A stretch of DNA of 7,101 bases. Source: Thermoplasmata archaeon (lineage in GTDB: Archaea > Thermoplasmatota > Thermoplasmata > Thermoplasmatales > Thermoplasmataceae). The notes beneath the pieces were generated by a model, which did not search any database, had not been told where the DNA came from, and worked only from the letters and a program-made list of their open reading frames with translations. A program made the translations under genes and the position numbers. This document shows, piece by piece, positions 1 to 5,167 of this stretch. The stretch covers positions 1 to 7,101 of the forward strand of contig JAJZXT010000121.1 of NCBI GenBank assembly GCA_021806355.1. The letters are read 5' to 3'. Every line of letters starts with the position of its first letter. Within the stretch, counting starts at the first letter, position 1.

Positions 1-464
1 GAACTACCGTGAAAAACTGCCCTCCCGGATTGGGAGAACCGTTCTTTGATTCCTTCGAAAGCATAATAGGGCATTTGCTTTTCTCAGTGCCAGGGCTCAA
101 GGGCATTGAGTTCGGCTCCGGATTCCATTTCTCCTCAATGAGGGGTACTGAGGCAAAGGATGAATTTTTTATGGATGGAAACCTCATAAAAACCACGGCT
201 AACAACAATGGCGGGATCCTGGGTGGAATCACCAATGGAATGCCCATAGAATTCAGGGTCGTGATGAAACCGACTTCCTCAATACGGGAAGAGCAGCAAA
301 CGGTCAACCTTGAAACAATGGAAGCAGATCGCATAACGGTAAAAGGGCGGCACGATCCTTGCATAGCCATAAGGGCCGTGCCGGTAATAACATGTGTCAC
401 AGCAATAGCAGTTTATGATCTTCTTGCAAGATCAGGAAATGGAAAATTATTCACGGAAACATAA
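1..464 (+). CDS. aroC: Chorismate synthase, C-terminal part (5' end outside window)
   Basis: Chorismate synthase converts 5-enolpyruvylshikimate-3-phosphate to chorismate in the cytoplasm, using reduced FMN. It is the last common step before aromatic amino acids. The reading frame is open to the left edge, with its first whole codon at base 3, so the GTG at 9 is an internal valine and not a start. Counting from that codon, the visible 151 residues carry the family signatures in order: GLGEPFFD (7-14), KGIEFGSGF (31-39), NNNGGILGGITNG (65-77), KPTSSI (87-92), GRHDPC (113-118) and RAVPV (122-126). These are among the segments that form the FMN/substrate pocket. The N-terminal part, roughly 60 percent of a usual 360-390 residue protein and including the N-terminal catalytic histidine region, is missing. 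The end is TAA at 462-464. The last 14 bases overlap the 3' end of the convergent DUF2070 gene. No frameshift or lost motif is seen. Confidence 0.97.
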   Translation, partial: TTVKNCPPGLGEPFFDSFESIIGHLLFSVPGLKGIEFGSGFHFSSMRGTEAKDEFFMDGNLIKTTANNNGGILGGITNGMPIEFRVVMKPTSSIREEQQTVNLETMEADRITVKGRHDPCIAIRAVPVITCVTAIAVYDLLARSGNGKLFTET

Positions 465-2184
465 TGGATACCAGATAGGTTATTATGAGAGGAATAAAGA
501 ATGCTGCAGGTATTATTATTGCAGCAAGCCTCTTTGATGCCTTTACCGATGAAAATACGGTGTCGAGAAGTTCCTGGTAACTCTCCTCTGAACCCATTTT
601 CACTTCAACGTCTTCGCTGCCCATTTCTGCAGTGCATTCTGTAATCGTGGAAATGCTCTGTTCGGTGATATTCTTTATTTTCCCTACAAGCTTGTTATTA
701 TCATCCTTTTCCCCAAGTGGATTCATGTCAAGGGTGCTTCCGTTCACCACGTGATTATCGGTTGTATATATCTCGATGGTCTTGCATAATGTTCCTATCT
801 CTTCCCTTATCTTTTTCATTAGATCGTACGTTATGTTGTTTGAATCAGTCAAAACTACAGCAGTTATTTCAGAATCGTGCCTTAAAGTGAGAACCTGAAT
901 GCCCATTTCACCAAGCGATTTGGTGTTATAGCTACCTCTTGCATAGCCCGCATTGATGGGATATTTCGGCTCCATCCTGTGAAATTCCCTCTGGAACGGT
1001 CTCACAAGGGATGAACAATCCATGAGTTCCATAACACCTGGAGTAAAATTGCTCTGAGCATCAATGACGGCAAAATCAAATGCCCCCGATTCAACAACGG
1101 CATCCATAATTTTCTTCCCTTCCGGGAGTGATACATCGTCAAATGGTGCCCTTTCAGGCAGGATTGCCCCGAATCCAAAATTGCCGAATTTGAATATTGA
1201 TATTGCATATTTTGAAGCGTTGATCCTCCTTGGCTTTGACATGGAATCTGCCTTTTCCGTTGATCCAAGCGCTTTCCTGATGCCTGCTGAAATGGATGTT
1301 ATATCCTCCTCCCCGGAGCAGTTGTTATCATTTGTGGTGGTTGTGTGAAATACCATGAGATCACATTTCATGTCGTCAAGCTTTCTTTGAAGACGAATCG
1401 GCAGATCGCTGGAACCAACCGTTCCAAAAGGACCGGGATGAACATAAGGAAAGACCATGATTGTCTTGAAACTCCCACTCTTTTCCCTTAGTGCCATTAC
1501 CTTCACCGGCACACTTCTGCTTTGATTGTACATCCTCTTGAAGAATCTCTCCCCGATTTCATTATATCTCCTGTCAAACCCGTGAAGAAGAAAGAATTTT
1601 ATGAGGTTCGTTGGCTCTTCCTCATATTTTTCCTTGAATATCTTTGTGGATCTTGAAACAAATAGTGCCGCAAGTGCTGCGGAAAATAGTGAAAATAATA
1701 CTATTTCCAGTATTGGAGGATATACAGAAAGGTATATGAACACGGGAATCAGCGATATTGAGAAGTAGAGCGATACAAGTACATTTACATATGGTTTTTT
1801 CGAGAAATATATGTAAAGTATGAGATACCTGAAAAATGCCGTGAAGCTTATCCCAAGAGGTATGGCCTGAAACTTAAGCCACGGAAAAATCACGACCAGA
1901 ATTCCTGTGAACAGGATATAGAACCACATTGTTATCATAACTGTGGTCAGGCTTCTCCTCAATGGAAAATTTGTTGCGGTGATCCTGAATGTGGCCTGAT
2001 CCAGAACCAGATTTAGGATATACGGAACTACGACGATCAGTGCAGTGAGATAAATATTTCTGGTATAGAGATAAACCCCCACAACTCCTATTGCAATAGC
2101 CGCCACGATGATGGCAGGATTCGGAGATTTCTTGACATATTTACTCAAGTCTGCAAAGGTTCTTTTCCTTGTTTCTACCAACAA
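451..2184 (-). CDS. DUF2070 family seven-helix membrane protein
   Basis: This is an archaeal membrane protein of unknown function, assigned to DUF2070 (PF09843) by recognition of its architecture and motifs. It has 577 residues. Six predicted membrane helices occupy about 23-41, 44-61, 79-101, 106-127, 132-155 and 157-177. A soluble domain (about 180-550) follows, then one C-terminal helix (552-575). The basic N-terminus (KYVKK) and the basic stretch after helix 6 place the soluble domain in the cytoplasm. That domain carries the family hallmark VHPGPFGTVGSSDLP (248-262). It also has FHTTTTNDNN (279-288), VIDAQSNF (373-380) and DNHVVNG (476-482), all rich in His, Asp and Asn and therefore possibly a catalytic or metal site (inference). 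No in-frame ATG exists near the 5' end. The start is TTG at 2184 or the next codon, TTG at 2181; the in-frame stop at 2197-2199 rules out a longer form. It lies 37 bases after the NAD-kinase-like gene, and its 3' end overlaps aroC by 14 bases. Function cannot be assigned from sequence. Confidence 0.85.
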   Translation of the reverse strand: MLVETRKRTFADLSKYVKKSPNPAIIVAAIAIGVVGVYLYTRNIYLTALIVVVPYILNLVLDQATFRITATNFPLRRSLTTVMITMWFYILFTGILVVIFPWLKFQAIPLGISFTAFFRYLILYIYFSKKPYVNVLVSLYFSISLIPVFIYLSVYPPILEIVLFSLFSAALAALFVSRSTKIFKEKYEEEPTNLIKFFLLHGFDRRYNEIGERFFKRMYNQSRSVPVKVMALREKSGSFKTIMVFPYVHPGPFGTVGSSDLPIRLQRKLDDMKCDLMVFHTTTTNDNNCSGEEDITSISAGIRKALGSTEKADSMSKPRRINASKYAISIFKFGNFGFGAILPERAPFDDVSLPEGKKIMDAVVESGAFDFAVIDAQSNFTPGVMELMDCSSLVRPFQREFHRMEPKYPINAGYARGSYNTKSLGEMGIQVLTLRHDSEITAVVLTDSNNITYDLMKKIREEIGTLCKTIEIYTTDNHVVNGSTLDMNPLGEKDDNNKLVGKIKNITEQSISTITECTAEMGSEDVEVKMGSEESYQELLDTVFSSVKASKRLAAIIIPAAFFIPLIITYLVSIMFP

Positions 2185-2203
2185 ACAAGTAGTTGATCAT
2201 TGC

Positions 2204-2209
2204 CTTAAA
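2204..2209 (-). promoter_or_regulatory. Possible TATA-like box for the DUF2070 gene
   Basis: On the minus strand this reads TTTAAG and lies in the 37-base gap before the DUF2070 gene. Its centre is about 22 bases before the TTG at 2184 and 25 before the TTG at 2181. That spacing would suit a leaderless transcript beginning at the second TTG. The match is short and AT-rich sequence is common here, so this is weak evidence. Confidence 0.25.
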
Positions 2210-2221
2210 CATTTTTCTATT

Positions 2222-3289
2222 CTATTCCACCAGCAGTTTCACAATTTTGTAATCAGAATAACCTACCAGAACCCTGATGTATCCTGAATTATAGTACTCA
2301 CTGAATCCTGGGAGATCAACCCTCAGAACTTCCAGGTCATTGATTTTCTGGGTGGATGATAGCACAATGATGTCTTCCTTATTCACAAGTTTCAGTAAAT
2401 CTATCGTCAGTTGCCTATTGCCCCTCCCAAATAGGAAGCCTTGCCCTCCTGTCGGGCTTATTACCAGCTTGACCTTTCCGCCATTGTAGACCCTGATGAA
2501 GTCTTCAGCATAAATATCCTCGGCAATGAGTTTCTTTCCCTTCAAAACGTAAACTGCAAGAGGATTTGTTTCATACCCCAACTTTTCAAGGATCATTTTA
2601 CATGTTGTGCCAGTACCGATAATATAATAGGAATCGTCCATGGTGTCAATAACATAATCCGCAATCAGTTCTGTGTCCTGTGATGCATATACATTCTTTG
2701 GATCTGAAACAATTTCATCACCAACGGGTATAACCACGTCAGCATATTTTCTCATCTGCATCTCCCCCTTCTGGAACAGAGCCTCATCAAGATCAATGAC
2801 CTCGGCTATGCCTGTTTTTATCTCATCAGATCTATAGACCCTATTTACCAGTCTAGCAGCAGATTCAGGGGAGGACGCAAAGACAGAACTGTACATTTTC
2901 ATTCCGGATGGTATTCCAAGAATTGGTTTGCTTTCAGTATTACCATTGACAACATCCCTTGCAGTGCCATCTCCTCCAACGAAGATTATAAGATCACAGA
3001 AACCTGATGCTAATCTTGCAAAATTAACTGTGTCATCAGCAGAATATGGTGGATGCGGATCAAATATTTTCTTGAAAGACAGAGATGGCAAATGCTTGAA
3101 CGCCTCTTCTCCCATAGTTCCTGTGGAAGTAAACAGTTCAATTCCCTCATCAAGCTCCATCAGGAACTCCCTTGCCCTGGTCAGGGCATAAGATTCCGGC
3201 GGTGAATCCTTCCGGATTGAATCGGAACCTTTCATTCTGTATTTCAATCCCATGCCTGCATAAGGATTGATAACAAAGGCAATCTCCAT
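2222..3289 (-). CDS. COG3199-type ATP-NAD kinase-like protein
   Basis: This 355-residue soluble protein belongs to the NAD kinase/diacylglycerol kinase superfamily, in the archaeal COG3199 branch annotated as predicted polyphosphate/ATP-dependent NAD kinase and related to AcoX. If it is a NAD kinase it makes NADP+ from NAD+. Motifs in order are INPYAGMG (7-14) at the N-terminus, FVGGDGTARDV (103-113, the nucleotide-binding GGDGT signature), GIPSGMKMYSSVFA (125-138), GTGTTCK (225-231) and ISPTGGQGFLFGRGNRQ (277-293). No membrane segment is seen. The start is ATG at 3289. The frame stays open to an ATG at 3397, but those 36 extra residues look unlike the family, which normally begins just before the NPxAGMG motif, and a TATA-like box lies 27 bases before 3289. 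There is no Shine-Dalgarno motif, so the mRNA is probably leaderless. Family membership is firm. The phosphate donor and exact substrate are inferred, because COG3199 members are little characterised. Confidence 0.88.
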   Translation of the reverse strand: MEIAFVINPYAGMGLKYRMKGSDSIRKDSPPESYALTRAREFLMELDEGIELFTSTGTMGEEAFKHLPSLSFKKIFDPHPPYSADDTVNFARLASGFCDLIIFVGGDGTARDVVNGNTESKPILGIPSGMKMYSSVFASSPESAARLVNRVYRSDEIKTGIAEVIDLDEALFQKGEMQMRKYADVVIPVGDEIVSDPKNVYASQDTELIADYVIDTMDDSYYIIGTGTTCKMILEKLGYETNPLAVYVLKGKKLIAEDIYAEDFIRVYNGGKVKLVISPTGGQGFLFGRGNRQLTIDLLKLVNKEDIIVLSSTQKINDLEVLRVDLPGFSEYYNSGYIRVLVGYSDYKIVKLLVE

Positions 3290-3312
3290 TTGCAATGAAC
3301 ATTCAACATCCC

Positions 3313-3319
3313 TATTAAA
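3313..3319 (-). promoter_or_regulatory. TATA-like box of the NAD-kinase-like gene
   Basis: The minus strand reads TTTAATA here, centred 27 bases before the ATG at 3289. This is the usual distance from an archaeal TATA box to the transcription start, so transcription would begin at or within a base or two of the ATG, giving a leaderless mRNA. No Shine-Dalgarno-like GGAGG or GGTGA lies in the 15 bases before the ATG, which fits. The box also argues against the upstream ATG at 3397, which would put the promoter inside the coding region. No clear purine-rich BRE is seen beside it. Confidence 0.5.
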
Positions 3320-3360
3320 GCATAACCAGCTGAAGTTGTGTCCATATTCTGGTGATAGGA

Positions 3361-3377
3361 AAATATGAACAAATATG
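3361..3377. repeat. Short direct repeat AAATATG in the NAD-kinase upstream region
   Basis: AAATATG occurs at 3361-3367 and again at 3371-3377, exactly ten bases apart, which is one helical turn. It sits in the 128-base gap between the M50-like gene and the NAD-kinase-like gene, upstream of the TATA-like box. On the minus strand the same stretch is T-rich, so it could equally be part of a T-rich termination region for the M50-like gene, or chance in AT-rich DNA. Nothing else coding or structured is evident in this gap. Confidence 0.25.
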
Positions 3378-3417
3378 TTTTCACATTCTGCTACCATAAA
3401 GGTTGTTCGAACTAATT

Positions 3418-5121
3418 TTACGGTTCCACAAAGGCCACTGCCCCCATCCAGGTCTGATTGAACGCTATCACGTCAAAAGGAAGCCTACCATTTAAAGCCC
3501 TTATTGAAATGCTTTCACTTGTTCCTCCCGTTATCATCGTTCCGCTGGCAGTTAAAAGGTTGGTTCCTTTCGCCCCTACGTTAGTTCCATTAATGCTTGC
3601 AACATACGACATGTTGTTCGGGCCAACCATGTAAATGGCAATGCTTTGATTTAGCTGTGAACTGAATGAGAGATTGGCGGAGCCGTTTGGGAAGAGATGA
3701 AACAAGAATGGATTAGAACCATTGAATTTCATTGTCGGGGAAAGGGCCAACTTGTAAATTTCTATGGTGGCTGTTCTCGTGAATTCCCCGGTTGTAACCC
3801 CTATTTGAAATTTATTTATTCCAAGGCTTCCGACCGATGCTGAATTTATTGAGATAGAGAAAGACTCCTCACTTCCAGGCGAAAGCGTCGCCTTATATCC
3901 AGTAACATTGAAAGAGGTGCTTGGAGAAATAGAGAAGGCAGGATCAATGGGAGCGCCTCCCGTGTTCTTCACTACAAAATTGAAAAATACTGATCCACCA
4001 AGACTGTTGGAAGAGGTATTATTGATAACGACACCGGAATTGTTCTGTATGTTCATAGAGAATGAACTCTGGGTTGTGTGGAACGGATATGGAACGATTC
4101 CGATAAAAAGGATGAGCAATACTGCAACCGCAAGAATCTTCGAATGGGTCCGAATTGCCTGAAGATGGTTGAGTGACATGGGAGCATTTACCCCAAGAAG
4201 GAGAATAAAGATGGGGAGTATGAGCCATGAAGGAAAAGTAAGTGAGAAGATGATCATTGCAAACAGGGCGATATAGGATATGGTTCTCTTGAGTTCCTGC
4301 CTGTTTAAAGCCAGTATGACTCCACCGTCAAGAAATCCGATGGGAAATGCGTTGAAGGATGTGAAGATCATTCCCACCCAGCCTGCATAGGCTAGTGGGT
4401 CGAGATTGCCCTGAATGGGTAAATATTTCAATATTATGAGCTGGAATATGAGTGGCGGTGAAATGGTATGCGCCGGTATGTTTACTGAGGTTATGACAGG
4501 CAACGAATAAGAAAACCCTTCCAATCCAATTATATAGAATGCCATGGCTAGAATAAAGCCGAAAATTAGGGAAAGAGAACTTGAAACAATCATGTCGTTC
4601 CTGTTTTTGTAAGGAACTTCCGGGGCATTTATCAGCCCCATGGTACCCATGGAAATCGGGTTTGGGACAAAAATTGGGAGTGAATACGGGATACCTGACC
4701 TCTTATGTATGATTACCTTCGGAATCTCCCGTACCAGAAATATGGAGAATATGGGTATGACAAAATAAATAATGGAGGCAAAGAGAGATTCACTGTCTGT
4801 GGAACCAGAATAATATGACGATGAATATGCGAAGCCGGCATAAACTATACTGAGAAGGGTAATAATAAGAAGCAGTAATTTTACGCTGTTATTCACCTTC
4901 CTGTCCCTTTTTATAACGCCTATTGTATTATCCTGTGTTAAGAAACAGATAAAACCTATATCCTTTATGGCGTCATAAAATCGGTCAAAAAACAGTTCAT
5001 TGTCAAGTCCTTCCGGGATGGCAATGAATAGCATATCGCCTTCCTGATTGATTTCTACATCACCAAAAACATTGCCTGCGATGCTTCGGATGCGTTCCTT
5101 TTCCCTGTCGTTTAGAGCCAT
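3418..5121 (-). CDS. Site-2-protease-like (M50) membrane protein, probably a pseudoprotease
   Basis: This is a 567-residue protein of the M50 intramembrane metalloprotease fold. Residues 1-75 form a soluble N-terminal domain like that preceding other archaeal M50 proteins. Predicted membrane helices lie at about 80-98, 112-138, 177-199, 245-268, 280-296, 298-313 and 327-344, with a short hydrophobic segment near 223-235. Family signatures retained are SLPIFVPNP (147-155), GTMG (159-162) and NAFPIGFLDGG (257-267), including Asp265 of the LDG motif. The zinc motif HExxH, however, reads R131-E132-I-P-K135, so both histidine ligands are gone. The glycine-proline usual in the following helix is also absent (180-188). 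Proteolysis is therefore unlikely, and a binding, chaperone or regulatory role is inferred. Residues about 350-567 are a beta-rich, predicted extracytoplasmic domain with eleven N-x-S/T sequons. ATG at 5121 starts the gene 46 bases after the alaS stop, with no Shine-Dalgarno motif. Without known relatives to compare, the role stays open. Confidence 0.85.
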   Translation of the reverse strand: MALNDREKERIRSIAGNVFGDVEINQEGDMLFIAIPEGLDNELFFDRFYDAIKDIGFICFLTQDNTIGVIKRDRKVNNSVKLLLLIITLLSIVYAGFAYSSSYYSGSTDSESLFASIIYFVIPIFSIFLVREIPKVIIHKRSGIPYSLPIFVPNPISMGTMGLINAPEVPYKNRNDMIVSSSLSLIFGFILAMAFYIIGLEGFSYSLPVITSVNIPAHTISPPLIFQLIILKYLPIQGNLDPLAYAGWVGMIFTSFNAFPIGFLDGGVILALNRQELKRTISYIALFAMIIFSLTFPSWLILPIFILLLGVNAPMSLNHLQAIRTHSKILAVAVLLILFIGIVPYPFHTTQSSFSMNIQNNSGVVINNTSSNSLGGSVFFNFVVKNTGGAPIDPAFSISPSTSFNVTGYKATLSPGSEESFSISINSASVGSLGINKFQIGVTTGEFTRTATIEIYKLALSPTMKFNGSNPFLFHLFPNGSANLSFSSQLNQSIAIYMVGPNNMSYVASINGTNVGAKGTNLLTASGTMITGGTSESISIRALNGRLPFDVIAFNQTWMGAVAFVEP

Positions 5122-5141
5122 TGGTTATTTCCAGCAAACAG

Positions 5142-5149
5142 TATTTGAA
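5142..5149 (-). promoter_or_regulatory. Weak TATA-like box for the M50-like gene
   Basis: The minus strand reads TTCAAATA, centred about 25 bases before the ATG at 5121, inside the 46-base gap after alaS. The spacing suits a leaderless archaeal transcript, and no Shine-Dalgarno motif precedes the ATG. The box is a poor match to the archaeal consensus. Readthrough from alaS is an equally good explanation for expression of this gene. Confidence 0.28.
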
Positions 5150-5167
5150 ATTCTACTTATTAATCTT

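Noticed and set aside
502..526. Inverted repeat TGCTGCA/TGCAGCA with an 11-base loop, about 38 bases after the aroC stop, a possible terminator.
   Set aside because: It lies inside the DUF2070 coding region and follows from the Ala-Ala and Ala-Ala codons of the last membrane helix. No T-run follows, as an archaeal or intrinsic terminator would need.
1002..1348. Overlapping open frames on both strands within the DUF2070 gene.
   Set aside because: Their translations are low-quality and match no family pattern, while the DUF2070 frame carries conserved motifs through the same bases.
3290..3397. Separate small protein in the gap upstream of the NAD-kinase-like gene.
   Set aside because: The only sizeable frame there is the in-frame upstream extension of the kinase gene. 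It has no family resemblance, and it contains the kinase promoter.
3405..3412. Eight-base palindrome GTTCGAAC just after the M50-like stop codon.
   Set aside because: Too short to call an operator, with no second copy in the window and no extension of the symmetry.
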